From: an uncultured Prevotella sp.
Lineage (GTDB): Bacteria > Bacteroidota > Bacteroidia > Bacteroidales > Bacteroidaceae
Reading direction: 5' to 3'
Assembly: GCA_900540885.1 (NCBI GenBank)
Contig: UQHJ01000006.1
Coordinates: forward strand, 1 to 63,919
Length of the DNA: 63,919 nt
Shown here: positions 17,282-26,999 of the stretch, in pieces
How the letters are laid out: the number at the start of each line of letters is the position of its first letter
Numbering within the stretch: the stretch's first letter is position 1
Program-made: the position numbers and the translations under genes
The notes under the pieces: model-generated
The model's input: only the letters and a program-made list of their open reading frames with translations
The model's database searches: none
What the model was told of the DNA's origin: nothing

Positions 17282-18757
17282 AACTTGTATTTTAGAGTTG
17301 CGGGGGTCGTTAATGCGATTTAGATAGGCTTTGAGTATGGCAATGCGCCCAATGCGCATGCCCGCTTTGTTGCTGCTTTCGGCTTTGAGTCGGTGAATGC
17401 ATGACGTAAATAATGTGTAGGGATAGGGCAGGCCTTGGAACACACTCTTAATGACGGCTTCAGGTAGGTTGGGGGTAACCTCACTTTGTTTACCCTCAAG
17501 TGTTACGGCCGATAGCATGTCTTTTACACCCATATAGGGCTTGGGATTGGGGCGATTGTCGATAAGGGCCATGTCGTCGAAGTGGCGCAGAATCATTTCG
17601 GCAAAGTCCTTCAATGACGTTTCGGACCAATAGACTACGGCTATACGGGCTGAATTGGGCGCAAGGCCAAGTATGCAGAAGCGATTGTCTAAGGTCGTAT
17701 TTAATTTTCCGGAATAGATTGCCATAAAGACCTTTCGAGCAGTTTCGATTTTGGCATTGGGGTCGTCTTCGCATTCGTCTTTGGACGTAAATCCTAGCAA
17801 ATCGAAAAAGCTCTGTTCAGCTATATCAGACACCTTTTCATTAGCCGATGCCCAAAAGACGAAGGTACGATTACCTACCATAAACTTGTTATGTGAGTCT
17901 TTGGCCAATAGGGTGTTGAGTGCGGTGCTATAAGCAAATTCGGCAGCTGATGAGATGGGGGCATTGCCACACTTCTTCTTTCCATACGAGTCGTAACCCG
18001 AATTTACTTGAAAAGCTACGAGTTTGGCTATAGCTTGACTACCAGGTATCATTGTTGCTGTAGTGACTTCAACAGGTGTGTCATGCTTCCCTGTTATAAG
18101 GCATAGGCTTGCTTCTTTATCAACTTCGCTGTCGAGCTGCATGAGCTCTCTCTTTTCTGCTACGATTTGCGTGTCGCCCTCAATGCGGAATGAGAAAGTT
18201 GAGTACTTTTTTGAGAGGTTCTTCTTTATGTCGTCCCATAAAGGATCGCTGACGGCGGCTTCGATAATAGCATCTCGCCCCTGTTCGTAAAAGTCGTAAA
18301 CAGCTTTTATGTCTGGATTGTTAGGAAACTGATTGCGTATAGAAGCTACTTTAGCCTTGAACGTGTCGAAGTATTTTTGTTCCTTTCCAAAGCATTCTTC
18401 TTGCTCGTTTTCAAAATTCCTTTTAAGCGTTAAAAACGTCTGTTCATTTTCTGGCGTAAGAACAAAGTTCTCTAATTGCTCTTTAAGCTTATGGTATATT
18501 TTTCGTTCTGAAATGCCCAATACATACGCACTATTATCGTACAAGTAATTAGCAAGAGGTGCACTACTTCTTCCCACATGCTTTGTTACAAGGTATGTTC
18601 TGGCACTTTTGTTGTTATCAATTCGGCAGTCTTCAAAACGAATAAACTTGCCTGCTTTAGATATTACTATAAGAAAGCCAATCTCTTTTTCTTCCATTCC
18701 CGCAACGGGCAGGTTGCCACGTCTGTGATAATAGTCGTATAAAGCCTTTAGTATCAT
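16916..18757 (-). CDS. cas8c: Cascade large subunit Cas8c (Csd1)
   Basis: 613 residues. Csd1 features: N-terminal MILKALYDYYHRRGNLPVAG, the EIGFLIVISKAGKF strand, VGRSSAPLANYLYDNSAYVLG, LCLITGKHDTPVEV, FQVNSGYDSYGKKKCGNAPIS, FWAS, and the C-terminal helical NTNQGYLCGRLFAVLDKVQE. Cas8c recognises the PAM and stabilises the R-loop. Its start overlaps the cas5c stop by four bases (ATGA). The C-terminal part probably also yields the small subunit from an internal start (see the Cas11c entry). Confidence 0.97.
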   Translation of the reverse strand: MILKALYDYYHRRGNLPVAGMEEKEIGFLIVISKAGKFIRFEDCRIDNNKSARTYLVTKHVGRSSAPLANYLYDNSAYVLGISERKIYHKLKEQLENFVLTPENEQTFLTLKRNFENEQEECFGKEQKYFDTFKAKVASIRNQFPNNPDIKAVYDFYEQGRDAIIEAAVSDPLWDDIKKNLSKKYSTFSFRIEGDTQIVAEKRELMQLDSEVDKEASLCLITGKHDTPVEVTTATMIPGSQAIAKLVAFQVNSGYDSYGKKKCGNAPISSAAEFAYSTALNTLLAKDSHNKFMVGNRTFVFWASANEKVSDIAEQSFFDLLGFTSKDECEDDPNAKIETARKVFMAIYSGKLNTTLDNRFCILGLAPNSARIAVVYWSETSLKDFAEMILRHFDDMALIDNRPNPKPYMGVKDMLSAVTLEGKQSEVTPNLPEAVIKSVFQGLPYPYTLFTSCIHRLKAESSNKAGMRIGRIAILKAYLNRINDPRNSKIQVMLDKDNTNQGYLCGRLFAVLDKVQEDANHINSIRERYMNAASSTPATVFATILNLSTHHAENLKNEGSKVYYEKLKQEIISKISADGFPAHLNLQDQGRFFVGYYHQRQDFFTKKEDSNKQ

Positions 18758-19461
18758 CGCAATATCTCCTCACTATTTAGGGGTGGAACTATGATTACGC
18801 CCTGTTTCATCTCGGCACGAAAGAAGAGCGCTTGAATGTCTACAGCCTTTTTCTTTTTACCCAGATTATCATCTTTGGGGAAATCCATATCATAAAGCAT
18901 AATGCCTAAATCACGATTGGACGGAATGGCGGGGGATAGCATTTCGCTTTCATCGTCAACAAGTCGAAATGAGGCTACACACTCACGTGTGCCAAGGTAG
19001 GGCTGATTAAAGCATTGACCTTTAGTTGCACGACGCTCAAACATTTGGTAATACTTCATTGGATTTTCGTCAAGGCCTGGAGCATGCGTGAATACATTGC
19101 CTTCAGCTATGCGTTGCTTGACTGGTCGGTATTCCATTTTAGCCCATAGTCGGTAACGTACATCGCGTAGCATGAGTGTGTTTCGCTGTTGGCGCTTGTC
19201 TTCGATATAAATAGAAGACTTGCCAGCCACTGCTCCCACTTCATTTCTCCTTATCGATGTCCACTTTATAGGATTTAGTACTTCGATTTTGGTTACTTGC
19301 CAATGTATAGCGGGTTTCCAAAATATCGCTTCAAAAATGGCGCGAGCGGCAGAAGGGGTAATAACGTCATAACTTACGCGTTCCACCTTTAATTCGGGAC
19401 GAGTAAAACAAGCTATATCGCCCCATACCTCTAAGCAGTATTCTTTATCGGTGTATTTCAT
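18754..19461 (-). CDS. cas5c: Cas5c crRNA-processing endonuclease
   Basis: 235 residues, normal for Cas5c/Cas5d. N-terminal RAMP strand YCLEVWGDIACFTRPELKVE, then the family's YDVITPSAARAIFEAIFWKP, the central RNTLMLRDVRYRLWAKM, and C-terminal GQCFNQPYLGTRECVASFRL. In type I-C, which lacks Cas6, this protein cuts the repeat RNA at the base of its hairpin and stays on the crRNA 5' handle. Coupled to cas8c by a 4-base overlap; 87 bases separate it from cas3. Confidence 0.96.
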   Translation of the reverse strand: MKYTDKEYCLEVWGDIACFTRPELKVERVSYDVITPSAARAIFEAIFWKPAIHWQVTKIEVLNPIKWTSIRRNEVGAVAGKSSIYIEDKRQQRNTLMLRDVRYRLWAKMEYRPVKQRIAEGNVFTHAPGLDENPMKYYQMFERRATKGQCFNQPYLGTRECVASFRLVDDESEMLSPAIPSNRDLGIMLYDMDFPKDDNLGKKKKAVDIQALFFRAEMKQGVIIVPPLNSEEILR

Positions 19462-19548
19462 ATATATATAAGGGTGTTGCTTAAGTATAGTATCGATTGT
19501 GCAAAGGTAATAATTGGTATTAAAACAAAAACATTTCAGTATGTGTGA

Positions 19549-21722
19549 TTATATAATAAGCGTCGTTTCCTGCCAAGCACTATCGGTGTGTAGTCCAAGG
19601 CTATCATCGTATTGCTCTTTATAAGGTACAACGTAAATGCCTGTTAACTTTTCTTCGACTACACCTAACCGTAGCAATGCTTCAAAGTCGCGCTTATAAA
19701 TATTGACAGTGTATTTGGCCAATCGCTTCATTAATGAATAAGAAGGCCCCTTTTGTAAAAGCACATCTACCCATTCCATACTATCGTTATAACATACGAT
19801 GACAGGAATGCCTTGATTGTCAATAAGGCTAAACGCTTTAGCTGCTGTGGAAAAGAGCATATCTCTGATATTGTAAAGATAACTCTTGATATTCTTTGCA
19901 TCGAATGTAGTCTTTCGGCAATAGAGCTGCATAAAGTATTGTGTCATGGCTTCGGGGGCAAACCAATCAAGCGACTTATTCAAGCTGAGTCGTGCATTGT
20001 TAGCAGCTTGCATATCGCCTGAGGGTAAAGCGTGCTCTTTTGATAAACTAAACACGTGGTGGTACACAAAGTCTGTTTACCCTCGCGATTGCATCGTCCT
20101 GCAGCTTGTAGTACAGAGTCGAGTCCCGCCTCTTGGCGGTAAACTACGGGAAAGTCGATGTCGACACCAGCCTCAACCAGTTGGGTGGACACTACGCGAA
20201 CAATCTCGGTATTGCCCATTAACGCCATTCTCATTTGTTCAATAACTTTGCTGATGTGGGCGGCACACATATTTTTTGACAAATGGAGCGTTACGCCCTC
20301 TCGGGGCAATCGATTGAATAGCTCTTTAGCATCGCGGCGTGTGTTGACAATGCAAAGCACTCGCTTATGACGAAGAAGCTGAGCTGCTATCTCATCGTAT
20401 GTCTTGCCTTCATTATCTATCTCTAATTGTACGCGGCGTAGTTTGTCGTGCAGACAATAATCGGAAGGGATGATTTCGGCAATGTGGTCTATACCATTGA
20501 ATGCGGCTTGCGGGTTACACCCCTCAATGACTCCGCTTAGTATGGGTTGGCTAGCAGTGGTGAACAAAACAGAGGTCTTAAATAGACGATTATAAGTCAT
20601 TAAGGCGTCAACAATGGGCTGCAAATAATCGGTGGGCAGCGTTTGTACCTCGTCAAGTACAATTACGCTGTTAACAATGTTGTGTAGTCTACGGCACTTT
20701 GAAGGACGATTGCTAAACATTGATTCAAAAAGCTGTACATTGGTGGTTACTACAATGGGGTAATCCCAATTCTCAGTAGCTAAATTGAACTTTTGTTGTA
20801 ACGCTTCGTTGAGCGGTGCGTCTGTTTCGACGTTGCTATGATGCTCTAACACGTTCTCTTGACCAAAAATATGACGCAAAATACGAGCCGTTTGTACAAT
20901 AATACTGGTGTAGGGTATAGCTATTATGACGCGTTGTTGGCCATTGCGGATGGCATGCTTCATAGCCCATAGCAATGAAGACAGTGTTTTACCACCCCCT
21001 GTCGGAACGGTTAAGCTATAAAAGCCTATGGGACTATCGGCCATTGCATCACAACGCTCCTGCACTTTACGTCTTACCTCATTTACAGTTGATGTCTGTG
21101 CCGACTCTTTTAATTCTTGAAGGTAGAGCAAAAGTTTGGGCAGCAATTGCTTCAAAGTTGTAGGGTGGACACGTAAGGCAGCTGACTCTTTGTCCATAAA
21201 AGCTTCGGTGTCAAGATAGTCGGCATCGACAAGGCATGAATAGAGCATACGCACTATATGATGAAGGTCTTTCTTGTCGGCCTTGAAGGGGAGAGCAGAT
21301 AGAGTGGGCTTGTCGATGTCGAGATTGATTTCCTTAGGCAAGCTTTGTTGTAGTAGGGCGTTGAGTTCGTCAGTATCGTGTAGTCCTGTGTGGTGTGAGA
21401 CGATTGGATTAACCAAAAAGTTGTCAGCGCCCTTGCCCCAAAGGTGGCGAGCGATCACTCCGCCCACGTAGGCATGGTGATAGTTTCCGTCAACGACGGC
21501 ATTGGGATCGTAGCCACTTGCTTTTCTGATGTGTTGTTGAAAGGCTTTCGATTCTTTGCCTTTGTCATGCAGAAGACCCAAGACATTGCCCCACGAAGCC
21601 ATGCCAAACTTTTCGGCTAATTGTGCAGCACGAGTTGCAACCCCTGCGGTATGTTCTTCGTTAGACTGAAATACCCATTGTCCTTCGCCTGTTTGATATA
21701 AATGTGAAATTGTATATTTCAT
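19549..21722 (-). pseudogene. cas3: cas3 nuclease-helicase, interrupted by a frameshift
   Basis: The first frame (21722 to 19980, 580 codons) carries the HD nuclease (H24, HD at 52-53, HH at 82-83 and 110-111, D168), helicase motif I TGGGKT (241-246), motif II DEVQ (357-360), motif III TTASQP and motif VI QAAGRCNREG (539-548). It then runs into nonsense and stops at 19980. The missing C-terminal domain (VYHHVFSLSKEHALPSGDMQ onward, about 170 residues to 19549) continues in another frame. One base is missing near 20068-20075, within ACTTTGTGTACC. With the base restored the protein would be about 724 residues, normal for I-C Cas3. No long homopolymer explains it, though a TTTT-to-TTT slip or a sequencing error is possible. 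It heads the cas operon. Confidence 0.88.
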
Positions 21723-21788
21723 GTATTATCTTTAAAGTGTTAGAAGTTTTGGCTTTCAGTCAATCTTATATGATAGGTCAAAAACTAT

Positions 21789-21873
21789 AAAAGTTGGATA
21801 AACTGCAATTTGTCGAAGCGCGCCTTAATGTTCATTGATGTCTCTTTGACAAATTACAGTTTATCCAACTTTT
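21789..21873 (-). terminator. Family A short hairpin between TPR gene and cas3
   Basis: AAAAGTTGGATAAACTGCAA with TTTGTC pairs with GACAAATTACAGTTTATCC and AACTTTT. The right arm overlaps the stop codon of the TPR gene, so the element likely ends that transcript before the cas operon. The arms contain the CTGCAATTT terminus of family A with an unrelated short core. Confidence 0.75.
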
Positions 21874-22834
21874 AGAAGTGATACGGATTCATGCGCTTGT
21901 AGCGATCGTTCATTTCGTTTTCGATATTGGTGTACTCACCATCTAAGTCCCTTCCCTTTTCAGGGGCCAGTTCGAGCGAACGCTTTAAGTCCTCAGCAGC
22001 ACCGGCTGCGTCCTTTAAGTGATTTTTTACGCCACCACGCGCCTTGTAAGCCGCTGCAAAGTCGGGACGTAACTCTATCGCTTCGTCATATAGAGCCAAA
22101 GCCTTGTCCCACTGCGAGGTCTGTTCATAAATGCTACCTAAACGCAACACCGCCTCATCACTAAAGGGATTTAACGACTGCACCGCTTTTAAGTCGGCCA
22201 CTGCCTCATCTACCTTTGCCAAAGCCACATAAGCCTCTGCACGCAACAAAAGGAACTTTTCATTTTCGCCGTCAGCCTTTACCAAAGCCTCAGCATCAGC
22301 CAAGGCTTCATTCCATTGCCCCATACCCTTCAGCACCTCTGCACGTAGATACTGCGCTTCCACATAATCCTCGCGCAAAGCTAAGCACTGTGTTAAATGA
22401 GCTATGGCCATAAAGTCGTCGTGCAAACCGTGGTCTGCCTCCGCAGCTAAATAAAGTGCACGTGCCTCGTCACCGTATTGTTGAAGTATCTTAGCACAAG
22501 TGGCACGCTCTTCCTCAAATTGACTCAGCTGACCTTGTGTTTGGGCCAAGAGCAAATCAACCTCCAGCGTATCAGCCTCAGAGGCTGAAATCTCTTGCAA
22601 AAGAGGTAAAGCCTTTTCATTATCACGCATTCGAAGGTACACCTCTGCCAAGAAACCTACCGTTTTCAGTTCCCGCTTCAGCTCCAACGCAGCCGTTAAG
22701 CACTTCTCTGCATAGGGCAATTCTCCCATTTGCATGGCGCGCACCCCGTCGTCACACAAGGTTGTGTATTTACTATCTGTACTCTTTTCGGCCGCTGATG
22801 ACGAAGAACCGAATATTGATGAAAAAAATCCCAT
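21872..22834 (-). CDS. Tetratricopeptide-repeat protein
   Basis: 320 residues from the ATG at 22834 (MGFFSSIFGSSSSAAEKSTD), which sits 27 bases after a -7 box; the longer frame to 22909 overlaps that promoter. About seven to eight TPR hairpins are visible, for example GELPYAEKCLTAALEL, GQWNEALADAEALVKAD, AKVDEAVADLKAVQSLNP and SQWDKALALYDEAIELRPD. No signal peptide, so a cytoplasmic scaffold or adaptor. It lies between fabI and the cas locus, with no evident functional link to either. Confidence 0.85.
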   Translation of the reverse strand: MGFFSSIFGSSSSAAEKSTDSKYTTLCDDGVRAMQMGELPYAEKCLTAALELKRELKTVGFLAEVYLRMRDNEKALPLLQEISASEADTLEVDLLLAQTQGQLSQFEEERATCAKILQQYGDEARALYLAAEADHGLHDDFMAIAHLTQCLALREDYVEAQYLRAEVLKGMGQWNEALADAEALVKADGENEKFLLLRAEAYVALAKVDEAVADLKAVQSLNPFSDEAVLRLGSIYEQTSQWDKALALYDEAIELRPDFAAAYKARGGVKNHLKDAAGAAEDLKRSLELAPEKGRDLDGEYTNIENEMNDRYKRMNPYHF

Positions 22835-22860
22835 ATTTAATAACGATATTATTTGTAACG

Positions 22861-22868
22861 CAAAAGTA
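22861..22868 (-). promoter_or_regulatory. -7 box for TPR gene
   Basis: Minus-strand TACTTTTG, exact TAnnTTTG match. It overlaps the T run of the fabI terminator, so termination and initiation are packed together here. Confidence 0.65.
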
Positions 22869-22870
22869 CA

Positions 22871-22917
22871 AAAAAATGCTGCACTCGACAAACTTTTACG
22901 ATTTGCCAAGTGCAGCT
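22871..22917 (-). terminator. Terminator after fabI
   Basis: AGTGCAGC-type 8-bp stem (GCTGCACT at 22878 with AGTGCAGC at 22909) followed on the minus strand by a run of seven T. Confidence 0.7.
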
Positions 22918-22963
22918 AACATGAAAACTTATTGTTTTAAAAAGTGTGAATATACACTACATA

Positions 22964-23821
22964 TTATCCGTAGATTACCTTTCCATTTTCGTCCTCAAAG
23001 GGCTTCATATCCTTTGCATACTGGTTCATGGCGCGAAGGCTCATACCCATTGATGAGAAGCCACCGTCGTGGAAGAGGTTCTGCATCGTCACCTTACGTG
23101 TGAAGTCAGAGAACATCATTACGCAGTAGTCAGCGCAGTCTTCAGCACTGGCATTGCCAAGGGGAGACATCTTATCGGCAAAGTCCATCATGTTGTCAAT
23201 CTCCTTAATACCCTTACCTGCAGTCGTTGCCGTAGGGCTTTGAGAGATTGTGTTGACGCGGACGTGCTTTTCACGGCCATAGATGTAGCCGAATGAGCGT
23301 GCAATGCTTTCGAGCATGCTCTTAGCATCGGCCATATCGCTATAACCATAGAAAGTACGTTGTGAAGCCACATAAGTGAGGGCTACAACTGAACCATACT
23401 CTGCGATAGCATCTAACTTCTTAGCGCTCTGCAACATCTTGTGGAATGAGATAGCAGAGATGTCGAGCGTCTTTTGCAAGTAGCCGTAGTCTAAGTCGTC
23501 ATAAGTGCGATGCTTGCGCACGTTGGGACTCATACCGATTGAGTGGAGTACAAAGTCAATCTTGCCACCCAACACTTCCATACTCTTCTGGAATACGTTA
23601 GTGAGTTCATCTACATTGGTTGCGTCAGCAGGAATGATGGTAGCACCAATCTGTTCAGCCAACTTATCGAGTGTGCCCATACGCAGGGCCATTGCTGTAT
23701 TGCTAAGTGTAATTTGTGCGCCTTCTTCAGCAGCCTTTACTGCCACCTTCCAAGCGATAGAGTCTTCGTTAAGCGCACCAAAGATAATGCCGCGCTTGCC
23801 TTTCAGTAAGTTGTGAGTCAT
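22964..23821 (-). CDS. fabI: Enoyl-[acyl-carrier-protein] reductase
   Basis: 285 residues, short-chain dehydrogenase fold. NAD-binding start MTHNLLKGKRGIIFGALNED (the modified glycine motif of FabI), DFVLHSIGMSP, and the active-site stretch TYVASQRTFYGYSDMADAKS with Tyr and Lys in the FabI arrangement, then VRVNTISQSPTATTAGKGI. It catalyses the last reduction of each fatty-acid elongation cycle and is the triclosan target in many bacteria. Own promoter and terminator. Confidence 0.95.
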   Translation of the reverse strand: MTHNLLKGKRGIIFGALNEDSIAWKVAVKAAEEGAQITLSNTAMALRMGTLDKLAEQIGATIIPADATNVDELTNVFQKSMEVLGGKIDFVLHSIGMSPNVRKHRTYDDLDYGYLQKTLDISAISFHKMLQSAKKLDAIAEYGSVVALTYVASQRTFYGYSDMADAKSMLESIARSFGYIYGREKHVRVNTISQSPTATTAGKGIKEIDNMMDFADKMSPLGNASAEDCADYCVMMFSDFTRKVTMQNLFHDGGFSSMGMSLRAMNQYAKDMKPFEDENGKVIYG

Positions 23822-23847
23822 AATTCGTTAAGTAGTTTGCAGCAGCG

Positions 23848-24915
23848 ATGAAACGTGCCATGCCACTGACTTTCTTATTAATTTCGTGCGCAAAATTACT
23901 ACAAATGTGCAATATACGCAAGTATGCAGGCGTTTTTCTTAAAATTAGTAAGATAATGAAGATGCCAATAATGACAGCCAAGTGCATCTGTTTTGCAGGC
24001 AACAATGTCGGCAGCAAGGTTTTTCGTGACAAGGTGAATGATGCAGATATGGAGGGAAATCTGCTTCATCAGTATGACACGATCATGGATTTCTTCACTC
24101 GTAATCTACATAATGTGCAGGTGGGAGATGAATTCAACAGCATGGGAAAGTTAGAAATACCTTATACCAGTTTGGTTGAGTTTACGGTAAACAGCCTTGT
24201 ACATCGTTCGTTGAACATGAAAGCCCCTGTTCGCATTTTCATTTTCGACAATCGTCTTGAGATTCATAGTCCTGGTGCATTGCCTAACGGACTCACCATT
24301 GATGACATCAAGGCAGGAACTTCCATGCCTCGCAATATGTTCCTTTTTAACAATGCTATATACTTGCTGCCATACACTGGTGTAGGTAGCGGCATCACTC
24401 GTGCTCTGGACGAAGATATCAATGTCACGTTTATGAATAATGACAAGGCACATGAATTTGTGATTACGGTTTGGAGAGAAGAAAGTAACGAAGTCGAGGA
24501 AAAAAGTAACCAAGTCGAAGACTTAGACACTCGACTTAGATACTCTGACACCGACTTAGGCACTTTCGAGAGCGACTTAGACACTCGACTTAGACACTCA
24601 GACACCGATTTAGACACTTCCGTGAGCGACCTATACGATCGACTTAGACACTCTGACACTCCAAAAGTGTCATTGTCTAATAAGCAAAGGGATATAGTCA
24701 ATTTCTATTCTGTTCCTCGAACCACAAAAGAGATACTTGAGAGAATTGGAGTCAGCATGCATTCCAAGAACCGTGAGCGTTACATCACCTCCCTTGTCGC
24801 AGCAGGATATTTGCAGATGATAATCTTGATAATCCTACGGCAAGCAACCAGAAATACAAGAAAGTAAACATAAGAAAAGAAAACTATGGATTCATTATTT
24901 TTACTTCAGTTCGCA
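23848..24915 (+). pseudogene. Decayed RecG-like / AlbA_2-family ATP-binding regulator
   Basis: The open frame at 23848-24867 keeps only the C-terminal half of a family common in Bacteroidales (AlbA_2 domain followed by an ATPase-like RecG C-terminal region). Homology starts near CICFAGNNVGSKVF (about 23985) and includes LVEFTVNSLVHRS, RIFIFDNRLEIHSPGALPNG and GVGSGITRAL. The N-terminal AlbA_2 domain is missing and the frame's first codons run through the fabI promoter. A tandem repeat encodes DTRLR.SDTDL units. After SLVAAGYLQM the expected tail (DNPTASNQKYKKVN) continues in another frame to about 24915, so there is a second lesion. Confidence 0.75.
23891..23898 (-). promoter_or_regulatory. 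-7 box for fabI
   Basis: Minus-strand TAATTTTG, about 70 bases before the fabI start codon. Confidence 0.6.
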
Positions 24916-24966
24916 TGTTTCATCTTCATGCAAACTGGAGAAGATATAATGAGTTCATATTTATAG

Positions 24967-26016
24967 TTATAGTTCGTTTGAAATCTTGCGGAAACGTTCT
25001 TCAAGTTCCGTCATTCTTTTCATGAGGGCAGAAAAGTCCAAAGACTCGCCATAGATAAAGCTGCCCCTCATCTCATTGTAGTCAGCCTCATAACTTGGCA
25101 AGAGGGTATCACTTGGAACAATCTGGATGCTTTGTGGCAGTTCTTTGTCATAATCCACATACCCCACATGATAGAATCTGCGTCTGTGGTTGACGATGTC
25201 TTCGTATAATGCCACATCGTTGAGAGCCATTTCTGCGTATGGAGTCTGCATTAGCTTTTCCAAATCGTAGAAATGACGTGTCATCCGATGGGTACGTGGC
25301 TCGGCTTTCTGATATTCCTCGCAGAGAAGAAATGCCTTTTCGAGGAAAGTACGACCAGGCGTAACCGTGCGAATGGTTTGAACCAAATCAGAGTCTACAT
25401 CCTCGCCATCGAATGCTTGTTCTACCAATGACGATATGCGTCTCATTTCAAAAGGCTCTGCCATAGACAATACACTAATCTCAATTTTTACCGTTGGGGT
25501 GGCGTATGCAGCATTGCTTTGGTAGAGCGAAGGATATTTGACGAAAATCACAGATGGGTCTTTGTCGTGAGGCACTTTGAGCGGCTCTCCATTTTCATCC
25601 AATACGTCATTGTCTCCAATAACCGTTACGGGAAGTCCCAAGCTTTTCAACTCCTCCTTTAACTCATACTTGAAATCGCCAAGAATATAGTCCTGTGCCT
25701 TTTCTCGCAAATGGTGGATTTGCGTATTCGAAGTACAGTTGGCACAGGTAAGGTTCTTGACATTCAAGAAGAAGTCTCTTGAAAGCGCGAGGTCAATGTC
25801 CTCACTGAAACGATTGATGATATTCCATCCCTTACTAAGACTTGTGCCACCTTTGAACAAGAGATACTCGCCTATGCTGGTATGGAATATGGCATAGAGT
25901 ACAGCCGTTACCCACCAGTCCTTTTCGGCAGATGCCTCGTCTATCTGCTTTCCCTCGCTGACAGCCTGTATCATCGCCTTGCGCTCACCTATTGTAAAAT
26001 CTATCCATTTGCTCAT
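24967..26016 (-). CDS. AbiEii/AbiGii-type nucleotidyltransferase toxin
   Basis: 349 residues. The nucleotidyltransferase motif is intact: LLFKGGTSLSKGWNIINRFS followed by EDIDLAL (GG-T/S and DxD at about residues 54-77), then K180-region IEISVLSMAEPFEMR and the family's HRMTRHFYDLEKLM. AbiE toxins transfer nucleotides to RNA and arrest growth on phage infection. Its start overlaps the antitoxin stop by four bases (ATGA), the usual bicistronic arrangement of type IV toxin-antitoxin pairs. Confidence 0.92.
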   Translation of the reverse strand: MSKWIDFTIGERKAMIQAVSEGKQIDEASAEKDWWVTAVLYAIFHTSIGEYLLFKGGTSLSKGWNIINRFSEDIDLALSRDFFLNVKNLTCANCTSNTQIHHLREKAQDYILGDFKYELKEELKSLGLPVTVIGDNDVLDENGEPLKVPHDKDPSVIFVKYPSLYQSNAAYATPTVKIEISVLSMAEPFEMRRISSLVEQAFDGEDVDSDLVQTIRTVTPGRTFLEKAFLLCEEYQKAEPRTHRMTRHFYDLEKLMQTPYAEMALNDVALYEDIVNHRRRFYHVGYVDYDKELPQSIQIVPSDTLLPSYEADYNEMRGSFIYGESLDFSALMKRMTELEERFRKISNEL

Positions 26017-26702
26017 AATGCCTTGTCTTTAATGTTTCGTCTGATAACATTTCTCATCCATACAGGAGCCAACAGCAGGTCGTGCTCTATAGTCTCCGTT
26101 TCAGGATTTTCCGCCAACAGTTTGGAAATTTGCTTCTCATCCTCAGCCGTTATGTTGTTTTCGCCAATACTGCGAAGTGCCTGTACAAGATCACGCATCA
26201 ATACACCTTTAAAAGCAAAGTTTCTTGGAGCGCCATGTTTCAATACGACCATGCGTTTTCCCACGGAGAGTTTCCTGCTGGAGCCTGTCGTGAGAAAACT
26301 CGTTGTCATAGGCACTTGTGTAGAAAAGCCCAACAGGTTGGCTGCTGTCACTCCAGTAGGAATAATCACCGCCTTGTCTCTCTTGGCTATTTCTGATGCT
26401 AATTCAGAGGCAGAAGGGTACAGTATGCCAAAGCGAGTCTTGCGTGCCTTGACATACACACCTTTTGATATTCGGGAGATAATCCCTTCCTTCTCGAATA
26501 TCGCCAGTAGCTTGGTGACGTATTCCACATCATATTGGGGAAAGGAAGACACGAAAAACACCTCCCCGAACTTACAATGTGCTATCTTGCTCTTAATTTT
26601 ATTTACTACAGCTTCTTGCATAGCTTTACTATTCAATTTATGGTCGGAATCATTGCAAATATTTCCGACTACAAATGTAAGGTATTTATCTCGTAAAGCC
26701 AT
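26013..26702 (-). CDS. DUF6088 / AbiEi-type antitoxin
   Basis: 229 residues. A winged-helix-like N-terminal part (EYVTKLLAIFEKEGIISRIS then KGVYVKARKTRFG) precedes IIPTGVTAANLLGFSTQVPM and the C-terminal antitoxin region. In the AbiE family this protein neutralises the toxin and usually represses the operon through its N-terminal DNA-binding domain. First gene of the pair; no -7 consensus box was seen within 60 bases upstream. Confidence 0.88.
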   Translation of the reverse strand: MALRDKYLTFVVGNICNDSDHKLNSKAMQEAVVNKIKSKIAHCKFGEVFFVSSFPQYDVEYVTKLLAIFEKEGIISRISKGVYVKARKTRFGILYPSASELASEIAKRDKAVIIPTGVTAANLLGFSTQVPMTTSFLTTGSSRKLSVGKRMVVLKHGAPRNFAFKGVLMRDLVQALRSIGENNITAEDEKQISKLLAENPETETIEHDLLLAPVWMRNVIRRNIKDKAL

Positions 26703-26901
26703 ACTTGTACTCTATATTTTATAGATTATTATACAAATGCTATCTCGGTTTGCATAGCACCTGATTCTCATAATGTTAGAAGAAGTACAAGCTTCTTTTT
26801 AACTCGAAAATTGGAACACGAAACTGTACACCCTACTAAAAAACCAATGAGTTATGCAAGCTATCAAAGAATCATTTCATTACTTAAGACATTAAATATC
26901 A

Positions 26902-26978
26902 GGCTCTGTAACGAATCGTGTGGGTATACTGCAATTTGTCATAAAAACAATTTTACCCACACTATTCGTTACAGAGCC
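26902..26978 (-). terminator. Hairpin with family A motif after the TonB receptor
   Basis: GGCTCTGTAACGAATCGTGT then GGGTA pairs with TACCCACACTATTCGTTACA then GAGCC. The loop contains ATACTGCAATTTGTC. It lies 22 bases past the receptor stop and may end its transcript. The outer block recurs at 12336 and, degenerated, at 31635 and 42870. Confidence 0.65.
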
Positions 26979-26999
26979 GAAAACTTCAGTAAGTGAGAA

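Noticed and set aside
20158..21471. Plus-strand open frames opposite cas3.
   Set aside because: Shadows of the cas3 coding frame with no independent signals.
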